DNA of 64,000 bases from Straminergon stramineum (Eukaryota; Streptophyta; Bryopsida; Hypnales; Calliergonaceae). Below are positions 10,801 through 24,500 of the stretch, piece after piece. The first letter of the stretch is position 1. Every line of letters starts with the position of its first letter. A program made the position numbers and the translations under genes. The DNA lies in the NCBI GenBank assembly GCA_963920665.1, contig OY987268.1, forward strand, positions 19,718,501 through 19,782,500, written 5' to 3'. The notes below the pieces were generated by a model, which saw nothing but the letters and a program-made list of their open reading frames with translations, did no database searches and was not told where the DNA came from.

Positions 10801-13800
10801 TTTGGCAGTATCAAAACGTTTTTGGCCCGTTGGTTAAACTGGAGGCCGACTATGATAAGGTACTCCCTTACCCTTTCTAATCAAATGTCTATTTTATAAT
10901 CATTCCTGAAAGAGAGGATATGATGGCTCAGGGCTGCTTTACTGGGGAGTTAGCCTCAGACTGTGCATTGCATTCGGGACCAATGAATTCAAAAACCAAT
11001 ATGCCAGTTGTACTTTGAATTTTGAAGGGTTTTTTTGTTCCTTTTTCTTTCTTTCTTTCTTTCTTCCCTTTTTTAGATGATGTTAGAGGTCTTGAGGTTG
11101 AACTACTCCGTAGGTTTCGGAATTACTAGGTTCAATTTTTGAAAGAGCTTGTCATGTTTGGGTTGCAGATGATGAAAGAGTCTCAAAGCAAGGACAGCAT
11201 TACTGTACGGTGGGATGTGGGTCTCAACAAGAAGAGAGTTGCCTATTTTGTCTTCCCCAAGGTTTGTATTACATTTTGCTGAAGAATGAGACCTGTTCAG
11301 TTCTTTCGTACCGTTCATGTTCTTTGCATTGTTTGCTTTCGTGGTAATCAACTGGCATCGCCGGTGTTGATTTGTGCAGGAGGATAATGAACTGCGGTTG
11401 GTTCCTGGTGATGAGTTGCGTCTGCGTTATCCTGGTGATGGAACACACTCCGGATGGCAGTCTGTGGGCCATGTGGTACGTCATGTTGTGGACTCCTAGA
11501 GCTAGGTTTGACGTTTGTTTATATTACTGTCTAATTGTGCTTATGTAGTAATGAATTGCAGGGGTTGATTTTGATGTTTTCTAATGGACCTGATTATGGT
11601 TTTCTGCTATGTGCAGATCAAACTTACGGCTCAAGAGGAGGTGGCTCTTGAGTTGCGCGCCAGCCAGGTAGGTACCATTACATAGATTACAATATGCCTA
11701 GAATGCGGGCTTATGTGCTCTCTATTTGTGATTAAGTGCGGAGATCCATTCCGGCTTGCTTTGATTGCATAGGGCGATTGTCTTGACATTTGAACACTGC
11801 AGGGCGTTCCTATCGATGTGAATCACAATTTCAGCGTGGATTTTGTATGGAAAAGCACAAGTTTTGATCGTATGCAAGTGGCTATGAAGACTTTTGCTGT
11901 TGATGAGACGAGCGTTAGTGGGTAAGCATAAAGACTTCGTTCGATTTGTTTGGGTTTCTTGTGTAAACTGGTTACGTTCATCTGAGTTTCCCATTTTGAA
12001 GTGTGTTATTGTTTCTCTGTCAGGCTAATTTATTTAAACTCTTGGGTTAACGCAATACAATGTGGTCTTTTCTTATAGATATATCTATCATCGTCTGCTT
12101 GGACATGAAGTTGAAATGCAGACGGTTCGGAATACGCTGCCTCGGCGATTTGGAGCTCCTGGACTACCTGAACTCAATGCTTCCCAGGTTTTGCTAGATC
12201 ACCTTAATCTTATAGAAGAATTAATTTTCCAGTTGCTTAGAAAGTACTACACAGGAGTTGATTTTGTGCTATTCTTAGGTGTAGCGATTCTTTGTTGTTG
12301 TATACTCTTTCAGGAAAACATTCTTGTCTGAGATTATGGCAGATGCTTAGTTTTCCTCAGGCTGGCTTCTTACTCTGGTCACTAAACGTCTTTTTGCTCT
12401 AGGATTGAGTACCACACAAGAGGTTTGCTTGGGTGTGTTGATTTTGATCAAAGATTGGGTGCCTATGTTGATCAACAGGTGTATGCTGTGAAGAGCGTGT
12501 TACAGAAGCCTGTTAGTTTAATCCAGGGCCCACCAGGCACTGGCAAAACAGTGACATCAGCAGCCATTGTGTACCATCTAGCGAAACAGGGCCAAGGGCA
12601 GGTAATCATAATGATTTGTTTTCAGTTTTTGATTGGTAGGATTATATTCATTTTTTACACATGAGCTGCGCTCAGTTAATTGGTGCAGTGTGGCATGTTA
12701 CTAAAGTTAAAAAGAAATAAAGCTGTTTTGAGTGATGAATACGATCAGAAGTTCCTGTTTATTCCTGATTACTATAGTAGGCACTTATCGTACATTCCAT
12801 TCTATGCAGGTTCTGGTTTGTGCTCCCAGTAATGTTGCTGTGGACCAGCTTGCGGAAAAGATCAGCGCAACTGGTCTTAAGGTACTTGAAACTGCGTTTT
12901 AAAGTGTCTTAAAGCTTAATCACAGTTTCAAATATTGCTTAAATTGAGTAAGTGTAAAAATCACTACTAAGAAACTTGGAATATTAAAGCGAAGATAATG
13001 TTACATATCAAGCTTCGATGACAATTTGGCAGTATGCTTGGTCAGATTGCAATGTTTATATTTTTTCATCTTGTACAAGTGCATCAGATTTTACTCTTCT
13101 TTTTTAAGTCCTTTTGAACTCATTTTTCTCCTTTTTCAGGTTGTAAGGTTATGTGCAAAATCTCGAGAAGCCGTCAGTTCTCCTGTAGAGCACTTAACAC
13201 TTCATTACCAGGTAGGACTGCAGCTACCTTTATAGATTGTTCTTTCATGACTTCCGGATTTTCAGTGATCTTGAGCGTCTTGCTTTGGTATGTTTTTTAC
13301 TTTTTAGATTGCAGGGCACAATGGGTAGTTGTGGTTCACGTCTTTCAGCTACACAAATGAATGATTTTACAGGTTCGACATCTGGACACTACGGACAAAA
13401 GTGAGCTACATAAGTTGCAACTCCTGAAGGATGAACTTGGTATTTACATTTTCATCCTCTGACCTGTCCTGTTGCTGATTTTATTACAAGTATAATCATG
13501 GAATTAACCCTCAAGTGTTCGAACTTAAAATAGTAGGATCGACCTAGATAATCATATTAAATTAAAGAACTCCTCTAAATTATCTGTGCCTTTTTTTTCC
13601 CATCCCAATGATATATTACACGATCTTCCTTGAAACTTCCTCAATGTATATCATTTAGATGAAGTGGACTTTCCCGAGGATTCATCATCGACCTGGTTGA
13701 CGGTTTAGCATTTAGGTGTAAAGGGACTTGTACGAGATTTATGGGCTTTTGACCTGTTTGCTGTGCCAACTGGATGTCCTGCTGGTTGCTAACTAATTTT

Positions 13801-16800
13801 TTTTGTCATGTAGGTGAGTTGTCAAGTGCAGATGAGAAGAAGTATAAATCTCTAAAGAGAGCTACTGAAAGAGAGATCTCGCAAAGTGCTGACGTGATCT
13901 GCTGCACGTGTGTGGGAGCGGGTGATCCCCGCCTCGCAAACTTCCGTTTCCGTCAGGTGTGCACAGATCATATCATTTAGTAGACGATCAGTTACTTAAA
14001 AAGGATATGAAACATATTCACTATGAAACTGCTATTGGGGTTGCAGAAATATTTATCTCTTTTATTATTCGACTGTATGCCTTCAGATTTTAATCAGTTT
14101 GTATCTTTTTTGTCTTGAAATTCTTCGGGTATTGCTATACTTTCTTGAACTTTTATGCTTGCAATGCAGGTTCTAGTAGATGAATCAACACAGGCAACAG
14201 AGCCAGAGTGCTTGATTCCGCTAGTTCTTGGAGCCAAACAGGTGAGGATATCCTGCTGGTCGTTTTTATTTTCTGAGTCTTCCTGCGTTGTTGAGTTCTA
14301 TAGAAGCTGATTTGTTTTGATGTTTGAGATTTTGAGGATAGAGCCTGATTATGATCCGTGCTTATTTCTAATTGATAGGGTTGATATTTCGAAGTGCTAA
14401 TGCTGATAATGTGTGGGGGCTTGGCAGTTGGTTTTGGTTGGAGATCATTGTCAGTTAGGTCCTGTTATCATGTGCAAGAAGGCTGCTCGTGCTGGTCTTG
14501 CTCAGTCTTTGTTTGAGCGTCTTGTTCTTCTTGGAGTGAAGCCTATTCGTCTTCAGGTGAATTTTATCCCTGCTTATGATATTATGATAAGAGTCTTACC
14601 TCGTTTGACCACTTTATTGTCTTTTATAAATTGCGGAACATGTACCTACGTCCCAATTGAGTGTCGTATTTATAGCCACTTCTTCGATACCTGATCTGCG
14701 GTATTGTTGTTGATGAGGGGCATCAATTTTACTACGAAGTGTGTACGCGGCATTTGAATGATTTGATTTGATTTTGCATGTTGGCAGTTTTGGTACTAAT
14801 TGATGTTTTTTCTATTACAGGTTCAATATCGAATGCATCCGAGTCTGTCGGAGTTCCCATCGAACAGTTTCTATGAAGGAACTCTTCAGAACGGAGTGAC
14901 TACCAGTGAGAGGATGCTACCTCAAATCGATTTTCCCTGGCCCGTGCCCAATAGACCTATGTTCTTCTATGTGCAGGTAAAGTGGCAGCATAGATTTTTT
15001 TCTGCGTTAAGGCATGGCTTACTCATTTTCTGAACCACTACTTGTTTTAGTATTTTTTGGCTACCCGGTACTTGAAGTTGTTTTGTCCTCTGGCCGAGAT
15101 GCTCCTTTGATGATCACAAGGATTTAATATTTTTGGATGGTTTTATGTTATTTTTTCCACTAGATGGGACAAGAAGAGATTAGTGCAAGCGGTACTTCAT
15201 ATCTGAACAGAGGAGAAGCTGGAAATGTTGAGAAGATTGTTACTACCTTTTTAAAGAGTGGAGTCGTTCCAGCTCAGGTTTGCCTCATTTTTTTTCTTAT
15301 TTCTGAGTAGTAAATTAATCCAATTATACAGTATATGGGCGCATGAACTGCTTAGCGCGTTGGACTCTTTTGTTCTGCGTTTCAGTGAAGAACTTCTGTA
15401 TCTCTATTATCGATGATGTTACTTGCTAATACTTGAACCTTCGTGATGTTCAACATTCATATTCGACACTTGACGGATATAGTTTTACTTACGTCCGTCT
15501 TTCCTCTCCATGATTGGACAGATTGGTGTGATTACCCCTTACGAAGGGCAGCGTGCATACATTGTTAACAACATGGCTAGGAATGGCTCTCTACGCCAAC
15601 AGTTGTACAAGGAGATAGAGGTACACCAATGCCAAGTTTACTGTCCTGACAATTCCAATTATTTTTTTAGCAACAAGTTTTTACGTGATTAGGAAATAAC
15701 GCACATTCTGGTGTCCAGGTCGCTAGTGTGGATTCCTTTCAGGGACGTGAGAAGGACTTGATCATTCTATCCTGTGTCAGGAGCAACGAGCATCAGGTAT
15801 ATCGAATTCTAATTATGAAGCAATGAAGCAATTTGTGAGAGCTGTGTATTCTGTGTTATGTGGTTCTTTCACATTCAGACTGTGCAGCTTGGTTTTAGAG
15901 GGTTCTAGACAAGGTTGTGAGAATCAACTGAAGTATGTCTTGCAACTTTGTTCCAGGGAATTGGGTTTCTCAATGATCCACGGCGACTTAATGTTGCTCT
16001 TACACGAGCTCGCTTCGGAATTGTGATTTTGGGCAATCCAAAAGTCCTTAGCAAGCAGCCTTTATGGAACACTCTGCTGACTCATTATAAGGTATGGGAT
16101 TTATCTTGTCAAATTCAGATTTACTTTAAACTTTAAACTAACGGTGATAACGTACGGTCAGTTCTGTGTGGCATGCATGTTACTTACCGGAACTGCTTTT
16201 GCAGCAGTTGTAGCACAATGTATGCACTAAGGACCCTTTTTTAATTTCTTTTTTATTCTAGGTATCCAGCCGTCGAATGGTTGTATAATGAGGATCCATC
16301 TTAGTCGCAGTAGGTTTATTCTGGTCTGACATTGCCCTATTGCAGGAGCAGGAGGTATTGGTAGAAGGGTCACTGAACAACTTGAAGCAGAGTATGGTTC
16401 AGTTCCAGAAGCCTAAAAAAGTTTACAATGACCGCCGTGTGTATCCTGGAGGAGGTGGACCTGCCTTAGGCCCTGGGGAGGGATTTGTCCCAGCAGCCAC
16501 TGCAAGCGCAGCGACTGGGGCTACTGTCAATGACCGTCGAAATGGACGAGCTCGGTCGGTTGATGGGCGAAACGGTATATATTAATCTGCAGCTTGCTCT
16601 AGCTGCTAATATCAAGTTCTCTTTTGGAGGATTGACAACTTTAGATGTGCTTGTTGACTGATTTAAGAAATTTCATGACAACTTTATTTGTGCATTGCTG
16701 ATTGGTGCATGGTCGATTATGCAAGGCCAGGTTGTATACATTCATGATGTTAGAAATGATCACAATGTTGCATGAATTTTTTATTAGTTTACAACTGGAG

Positions 16801-18129
16801 ATTGGGGATGTGTTGCTTATTCTGTGATAGATTTAGCAAATGCGTTATAGCAGCGAATGGGTGGGTCCACACATTCTTACCCGTATTTTATACAATGATG
16901 CAGGAAGTGGCTACATGCCATTTGGTGCATTAAGCAATGGAGGACTTCAGAAAGGAGTTCCTCCCCATGGCGGCCTGACACCATCTCGAGGTGTACCACT
17001 CACTGGATTTCCAAGCACTCCCCTTACCCAACCTTATGCAATTCCCTCCAGGGGTGGCATGCATGGCCCAATCGGAGGAGTGCCTCAGGGGCCACAAGCA
17101 GGCAATCGTGGCTTTGGAACTGGCAGGGGCAACACCAGCGGTCCTATTGGTGGACATTTGTCTCATCACCAGGCCTCACAGCAGCAAGGTGCGCTGGGGG
17201 GTGCTTTTGGATTTGGTGGGCTCGACAGCCCGGCTACTCAGGCTTCCATTGGTGGTCCGATGACACAGCAGGGAATCCTGACTCAGATGCAATCACAAAC
17301 CCTGAGTCAGAATATACGGGATGGGTTCTCTCTTGGAGGCATGTCGCAGGATTTTTTTGGAGAGGACTTCAAGTCACAAGGATCGCATGTTGGGTATAGT
17401 GGGCAGGAGTTTGCAACGCAGCCAGGTTTTGGGATGGAGTACAACACACAAACAAATCAAAGTGGATATGGTGGTGATTTCATAACTCAGAATTCACAAC
17501 CAGGCCTCTCGCATCAGTCAGTTGGAAGTGATTTCATTTCACAGGTGAGTAATAGGAATCTTGAGTTTCAATTTTCCCTGTTGAAGCCGACTCACGTAAA
17601 TGTTTATTAGGTTCGGTAGGTATCATCTTGTCGATTCTTATTCTCTCTCAAGTATGTTTTATTTTGGCAGCTTTCACCGTCTAATTTATGTCTGTAACTC
17701 TGTCTTGTTATGAGGCTTGTTATCCACGTAATGGGTCTTCAATGAAAATGACATTATTGTCAACCTGAAGAGATTTTACTGGCTTACATTTCCGTTTGGC
17801 TTGTTAATCAGGACTTCTTGAGTCATGCTACCGATGGACTATTTACTCAAGGAGGTTTTAATGATCGTACTCAGGACCTTCCATCCACACAGAATCATTA
17901 TGGTCTTGGGGGCCTTCAAACTCAGGTAGGTGGAACTTGTTGACATTTGCCCTGGAATTTTGAATGTTATCCTTGACAGTGATTCTTTATGCAATTTTGA
18001 ATTCTAAGTAAGGATTGTTTATTGCAGAATGCATTGGGCCCTATGTACACTCAGAATTTTACACAGTATAATCAGCCTCTGAACTCTCAACAACAGCAGC
18101 AGGCTGGTCAGCGCCGCTTCAATGGCTAG
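7863..18129 (+). CDS. UPF1: UPF1 RNA helicase, nonsense-mediated mRNA decay factor (25 coding exons)
   Basis: Exons: 7863-8396, 9990-10241, 10446-10616, 10809-10859, 11169-11261, 11380-11475, 11617-11667, 11803-11921, 12079-12187, 12479-12601, 12810-12881, 13140-13211, 13373-13439, 13814-13956, 14170-14241, 14428-14556, 14821-14976, 15164-15277, 15522-15620, 15719-15796, 15957-16091, 16346-16574, 16904-17544, 17812-17925, 18028-18129. All phases close, giving 1273 aa, close to angiosperm UPF1. The N-terminus has a poly-Gln tract; the Cys/His domain spans about residues 137-215 (binds UPF2). The SF1 helicase shows Walker A GPPGTGKT at 509, DEST at 655 and [11 protein letters not shown] at 876. 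The tail beyond about 990 is Gly/Gln-rich with many SQ and TQ pairs, the sites phosphorylated by SMG1-type kinase in known UPF1. Cytoplasmic ATP-dependent helicase that commits PTC-containing mRNAs to decay. Intron 1 contains tandem copies of the exon 1 end. Confidence 0.97.
8397..9445 (+). repeat. Tandem degenerate copies of the UPF1 exon 1 end plus 5' splice site, inside intron 1
   Basis: The last ~80 bp of exon 1 with the following donor and intron start recur at about 8537-8625, 8770-8840, 9006-9090 and 9174-9240, with a spacing of roughly 170-235 bp. Each copy keeps parts of TTCTGTAACTCGCGGGG, AATACGTCC and GTCAATCATCTGGTGATTTT. The intervening intron block ATTTTTGGACGTGAATTTGG recurs too, as does AATTAGGGTTTAGG. 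The first copy still reads as a Cys/His-domain-like peptide with the donor GTGATT kept; later copies carry stops and substitutions. The true exon 1 is the most 5' unit, as it is the only one in frame from the start codon. Confidence 0.88.
11045..11069. repeat. TTTC microsatellite in a UPF1 intron
   Basis: About six TTTC units in the intron between exons 4 and 5, well away from splice sites. Confidence 0.7.
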
Positions 18130-19790
18130 TGAAGAGGTCAAAGGATTGCATGGTTCCCATGGTCTATAGCACCCTCAAATTAAGGACATAGAAAAGGCTG
18201 TAATGAGCACGCCTTTGAGCCTTTACCTTGGCTGTGCCTGGTGTGGATGAATCCTGTGATAAACAATCATAGATTTACATTCATGGGTGCCAGGGAGAGG
18301 AACAGAATTTATACAGGTCATGAACAGAGACCAGTGTATGACTGGCTGGAAATTTCGGAGATGAAGAGGATACAAGAGAGCTATACCTGTCGATGGAGAC
18401 GAAGTTGTGGATCTGGTTGTGTAGCCAGATCACCGAGTCCAGTGCTGTTGAATCAAGAATGTTCTACAACTCAGTGCATCGAAACAAGAAGTAAGAGCAG
18501 TTTGGGCGGCTCATGGAAAGGAAGGGAATGGATTGGGATGCCCTCAGGAAAGGGACGCTACGTGTAGTCCTTGCTCCTGGCATTTCAAAATGTTGACTTC
18601 ATTCCCGTGACTGCGTGTGGGAGCAGCAAAGTATCTGCTGAAGCTTTTTTGGGGGAAGACTATCGATGCCCTGGGCGATGTACTGCCACGACTAGAACTT
18701 CCAAAGTTCACGAAAGTGTGCATGTGGATCGTTTTCTTTCAAACTCCTCGGGAACGAAAACTGGCAACAGGAGGTTTGTATGAGGCATATGTTGGTACCG
18801 ATCGAATTGCAGGGAATCGGCGACTGATCGGGCATGGTTGGTACATACGTAGCGTGCTACTATGTTGATGAGTGTAATACCCTGCAAAATGGCAAGATGC
18901 TGACAATTTTGAACTCAAATCCTCTGGACATGTCAATCTTTGGAAATCGCTCGGAGCAGTAGTAGCTGACAACTTGGGAGTGCGAATAAGTGTGCATACA
19001 TTATGTGAAATAAGGATGGTGTTTTCAGGCCGCTGTTTGCTGGAGGCCGTGGGAGACGATAGGCTAGGGGACTTCTAGAAATTTATACGAGGTTTGTTTC
19101 CATGAGGTCTGTTGAAGAAGTGCTGGTAGCCCATTCAAGTTTGGCATAGTGAAGTGATAGTTTTAAGGGTGTTTTTTTTAGAGTGTATGTGTATGTCTAC
19201 ATTCTGAGATAGTAGAGATACGCTAAACTCTTTATGTATGTGATAACTGGGATGCAGATATAGTAGTCTGGAACGCTCCCAGGGATCCCTTGATGTCTCT
19301 ATTTGCAGGGGCTACTTGCAAGTTTTTTCTAGAAAGGGATGAATTTTTGTAGTTATTTTTTGTTTGAATAACTTGGTGTTCGTTTTGAGTGGATGGTTTG
19401 TAATACTTGCCAAACTTCCCGGCGTTTAAATCTTTTTTCCTGAAAAAGTTACTCAGTTGCATGACCCAGGGTTTTAGGCTTTACGTCTCTGGTGAAGCTT
19501 ACATTTCGAAGTCGTCAAACTTAGGGTCCAGAACTTCTTTGCAAGTGTTGCGCCTTAAGTTCAATTTCATTGAAAATGTTTCCACTTCCTTATTTAATTT
19601 GTGCTGGCATTTTCATTTTATTTTTGGAAGAAGCTTAGCACAGAGGACCTGCTGAGCAGACCTGACGTTCTTTAGGGTATGAAAGGCACTGAATTCTTAT
19701 CTGAAGGATCCTATTGTATTTACATAAACCTCTGGTCAGTGCAATCAACCCTTTTTCTGTAATTTACATCATCAGTCCTAATTTTTAAAT
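18130..19790 (+). other. UPF1 3' UTR and downstream spacer
   Basis: The sequence after the UPF1 stop is less AT-rich than the distal spacers up to about 19.1 kb, consistent with a long 3' UTR. Open frames in it (for example 18241-18567) have no recognisable product. I could not place the poly(A) site. A long 3' UTR on a UPF1 mRNA would be compatible with feedback by nonsense-mediated decay, but this is inference. Confidence 0.4.
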
Positions 19791-19800
19791 CTATAGTAAC

Positions 19801-20785
19801 CCCTAAAGGACCAACATACATTTTTTAGTTACATAGCAATTTGGGGTAGGTATGTGTGATTAGAGATTTTTGGCCCAAATTTTAATAGAAGGTGGGGACG
19901 AGGAATATCTTCCTTATACACTAAATTTCATGATATTTGGAAATGTGGGTCAAAAGTTATAGCTTGATATGTCAATTTTCAATTCCATAATTAAATTTTT
20001 AACAATTTCATATTTTGAATCATTTTCTACCATTGTCTACTTACTATTTTTTTCCTATATGTTCTACAATTCCTAATGATCTAAAATTTTCAAGCATGTG
20101 ACCGACAAGACTAGGAAAAAGAATCCAAAGAAATACCACCATTTTGTATATTTTTCATACGAAAGTGAGCTTGTGAAGTGAAACTACCCTGTTTTTTTGT
20201 AGAGCCAAAAAAATGATTTTAGTGAATGTGAATGCTTATATCATTAGGAGAGATTTGAGGGCTAGGGAGGGCTGTTTCATAGTTGTTCTAGAGCTTTTCC
20301 CCTTGTAGTCTGGGAACTCTGAACCAACCATTGCTACCAGAAAATTTTAATAAAAAATAAATAAATTTTCTTTTTTTTCAAAAATTTCATAAAGTGTTGA
20401 AAAAATGAAAATTACTTCAAAAGAAAATTCATTAACTTTTTTTTTCAAAATTAATTATTAATTAAATAAATATTTAAATAATTAGATTTTTTGACGTGAC
20501 ACAGTCTCAGCCATGTCAAATCATTGTTGCAGCCAGTTCCCATAGTCTGGGAACTACAAGGAACTTGAGCGCTTTTATTGCCCCAAAATCTCTCCTAATG
20601 CTTGTAATTTATGTAGTGAAAATTTCTGAAATTTTTACCACATGTTCTCAAGTCAGTATACAATAAGTTTTCACAATTACATGATTGTATCAAAAAAAGT
20701 ATTTTTTTCAAAAATTTGGTACGTGTACTAAAAATGGCAATTTTGCAGAATTTTCAATGAAAACATAGTCATGAAACTTTAGGAG
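19801..20785. mobile_element. TTAA-flanked, piggyBac-like MITE (element 1) carrying a nested insertion
   Basis: The left end reads CCCTAAAGGACC preceded by GTAA; the right end reads AAACTTTAGGAG followed by TTAA at 20786. Interior blocks such as TTTTTTCCTATATGTTCTAC and GAATCCAAAGAAATACCACC align with the elements at 48028 and 55888. A second foldback element at 20246-20596 interrupts it. No transposase frame is present. Confidence 0.65.
20246..20596. mobile_element. Nested foldback MITE with AGGAGAGATTT termini
   Basis: The termini AGGAGAGATTTGAGGGC and GCCCCAAAATCTCTCCT (at 20580-20596) are inverted repeats. A second inverted pair, AGTCTGGGAACT near 20317 and 20545, lies inside. The interior is very AT-rich. 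It sits within the larger TTAA-flanked element, splitting a block that is continuous in the related copies, so it is the younger insertion. A clear target duplication was not found. Confidence 0.7.
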
Positions 20786-20789
20786 TTAA

Positions 20790-21590
20790 CAAATGGCAAG
20801 ATGGCTAGTACAAAAATCTCTCTTAAACTCTCTTGCATCTATGGTGGAACCATCCATTCCCAACCAAGGGGCAATCTATGGGTATTCAGAAATTCAACAA
20901 AGACTATAATTACTGATTTCTAACCATCAATTCTTGGTTTCCTACCATCTTTGAGCCATCAATGTCATGACGCATGTCCTTGGTTTTGAGAGCCAAAGTA
21001 GTCTTTGGATGAGTAGTTATGGAAGACTCTTTGCGTTGGGTATGGGTGCAAGCTAACTTTTGACTTCCAATATTCATAGTAATTTGAATTTTAGGAAAAA
21101 AATAATAAAAAATTGTTCATACCCTTCATTTCTATCTTTCTAAGGGACCAAAAATTTACATTGCTTTCTATTGCTCTAAATCATGTGCATAATGCTTAAG
21201 TGGTTGGTAATGGGTGGTTCTAGTGGGGATTTTTAGGCATTTAAATGCCCAATGGCCTCAAAAAAAGTGGGTAGCTTCAAGCCTATAGAAAAAAAAGAGG
21301 CTAAATGTGTTCAAAAAATGTCAAACTATATCATGGCCCTACACACAGTTGCCACAATGCTTCCAAAATCTCATTTCATCCATTGCATAAAGTAAACACA
21401 TACAAAAGTAGCATACAAAAATTATGTACTCAAACTTTCATACTCAAAATTGACCTCCTTTGATGCAAGCACCCAAAATGAAGGAGCCAAGAAACTCAGA
21501 ACCTTCTTGAAAGAAAGGCCACATAACCACTGCTCCTAAAACCAAAAAAAAAACCTGCGTGGTTCTACCATAATTTTGTACAGAAATTGC
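20790..21590. other. Spacer upstream of the ascorbate oxidase stop, repeat-derived
   Basis: No gene seen. The segment around 21190-21230 (GCTTAAGTGGTTGG) belongs to the dispersed family also present at 28385, 40290 and 47175. The last part probably holds the 3' UTR of the minus-strand oxidase gene. Confidence 0.45.
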
Positions 21591-21593
21591 TCC

Positions 21594-24500
21594 CTATTGA
21601 CATGGAGGAATCTGCTTTGGATCAATGTCGTCAATGCCGTAAGCAAAGGCAACCATCATCCCCAGGTGCATGTGCCATTCGTTATGGCAATGAAAGCTCC
21701 AAACTCCCGGATTATCCGCAATGAATCGGATCGCCACCCACCCGAGCCCAAACGCAGGCACGGTGTTTCGAACCGGCGGATCCACCAAATTAAACTCCTG
21801 GGGACTTGTCTCTGGATCGTATAATCCACTTCCATAGCCCAACACCCAGAAATCGTGGCCGTGGAGATGCCACGGGTGAGCCTCCGAACCCGTGCTGTTG
21901 TACATGGCCGAATTTTGCAGAATCACAGTCACAATTTCTCCTTTCTTCAACAGGTAATAACCTCCTCGTATCGCAGCAGGCGTCATATTATACATTCGCT
22001 GTGCTGTAATGTCTTTCGCGCTCAATTCTTTCAAGTCTACGAAATTAGTGTTAGGACGACTCAATTTCCCATGATCTTCAACAAGTCGGGTTAAGAGGGG
22101 TGTCTTGTTGCCCGAAGTTTCAGATGTTATGTTAGTTTCATATGATCTGTTGTTCAAGGCCCATCTCATTTGATACCCGTCATTATCGTACAGAACTCTA
22201 ATCTGACTGATGAGTAAAGAAATGTTACGGTTCCCAGCCTTAGGCACCGGATACGAGTACCCAGCGAGCGCTCGAACCTGGTTAGCAAAAAAAGGGCCAA
22301 AGTTGCTGTCATTCCATCTTGGTCCTCCCACTTGAATTTCAGGCTCACTCTCCCATAAGGTTGTATCATCTGTCGGTGACATTTTCACAGTATTATTCGC
22401 ATACGGCAAGTTGTAGCTCAAAACAGCTAGTCCGGGATCCGTACCGCTCTCCTTCCTGGAATCCGGAATTCGGTCCCGTGCATTGACACCCACGTGATAA
22501 ACCCTCTGCTTCGGATACTCCGCGTTCGTTGTGAGATTAAAAGTGTATGTTTGTCCCGACAGGATGTCGATACTGGTGGTGTTGAAGGGTTGCACTATAT
22601 GCCCATCTGCTTCGAGGACCGTCATCACGTGTCCTTCGATCACAAAGTTCAAGAACGCGGACGAGGTTGCACTCACCATTCGCACGAGGTAGGTCTTGCC
22701 GGGAAGCACATTCCAAATGAGTTTTCCTGCGCCGCTGATAACGGGGTTGAGCTTGTTGGTGCCGCAGTCAAGCTCGGCCGAGAGACAAGAATACGGGGGT
22801 TGACATGAGACTGACGAATCTCCTTTGATGAGGAACGACTGCGGGTTGTTGACCCACGTCCAGTTTTGGGTCGAGTCCAAGCCGTGGGTTTGATCGTAGA
22901 TGTCCGCGTGCCACCAGTCGTTCAGAGTGATGGCGAACTCGCCGTCGTAAGTTGGGGCGAAGGCATCAACTCTGGGGTCAATTAGAAGCAAGCCGTACAG
23001 ACCTGCACTTCGCTGGGATCCGTAGTGTCCATGCCAGAAATATGTCCCTGGCTGAAACAGTATATGCTTAGCATTAGTGTGGAGCTAATGCTGTGTAAAT
23101 GGACATAAAAAAATCAAATCATACGAATGTCAATTTCATTTTATTTGCAGAAATTCATGACGAAGACACTCTTCAAGGTGGGCGCCCTGAAGCGCAAATC
23201 TATACGATTCCTTTTAGTATTAGTGCATTGTGTAGTTGAATGACACAATTTTGAGTTTCACAACAAAGGCTATTCAGTGTGATTTTAGGATACTTAGTCT
23301 GAATCTGGAGTTGTTTGTGAGTCTCATCTTCATTCTCAGATCTAGAGTCATCCTAGGTTTTAGAATCCAGAGTTTTCAATTGGTAACAAAAAAACCCTCA
23401 TCTAACCACTTGAAAGTGGCCTAATTTTCAGCACACTTGAACATCTCACTTGACACACTGAAATTTGCCTAAATATCAAATATGAGTTTTTCTTTCCATT
23501 CCAGTAGCTTCTGAAATTAAAGTCTCATGAGAAGGGAGATGCGTACTCTGTCCACCGTGAAATTGTAAAGCCTTGAGGCCCTCAGAGGAATTCCACACTC
23601 TGTTAAGCCTGCTGCTCCATCGCTCCATGGTGAACCCAACTGAGATTAATCAACATAAAGAATCCAAATCTTTTAGTAAGAAAATCCAGTTGTGTCGAAA
23701 AATTATGATAAATAAAAAGCTTTCAGTAAAAACTCAAATACGAAACAAAGCACACAAAGTCAAATATACTCAATCAAATCAATTGATCTAGTGAAAGACT
23801 CAATTTTAGAAAAGCCAATATTGATACATTGGCAGATAATCACACAACATTGGCGCTTTTCAAAGCAGGAGTATTGAACCGACATCTAAACCATGAGCTT
23901 TGTACATTTGAGCAATACAATTTTGGCACCCAAAATCTCGCCAGTATAACAAATTCTTCTCTGACATTTGCCTATTTTTCAGAAATCTTTACACATATAC
24001 AATATTCACCTCAATTTCATCAACTTGGTAACAAACAAAGTCTGTTTTTAATAAGTTCAGACATTACTTCACTTGAATAAAAACTATTTTGACAAAATAT
24101 CACCTAGAATCACTTAAATCATCATTCAGAACGAGACCTTCATGCCGGCACTTATGTGTTCGAGGACGAAATCTGTACCAATCCTCGTTTTTCGATCTTT
24201 CTGCAGTTCATTGCTAAAATTTTGCACTTTAAAATCTTGCCAGTACAACGAAATTGAAGTTGGAAAGATCAATAGTTTACCTGGCGAATCCCATGCCAGT
24301 GAATGGCAACGCGTTCAGTAGGTTCGCCGGATGAGGTCTTTTTACTGATCCTATTGGTCACTTTCACTTCGATGCGGTCGCCTGCGCTAGCTCGGATGGT
24401 TGGCCCCGGGAAAGTGCCGAGCTGGATTGCTGTCGGAGCGATCTGGTGAACTCCCAGGACGTCTTTGGAGGCTGAGGCATTGCAATCGGGACTGAACTTG

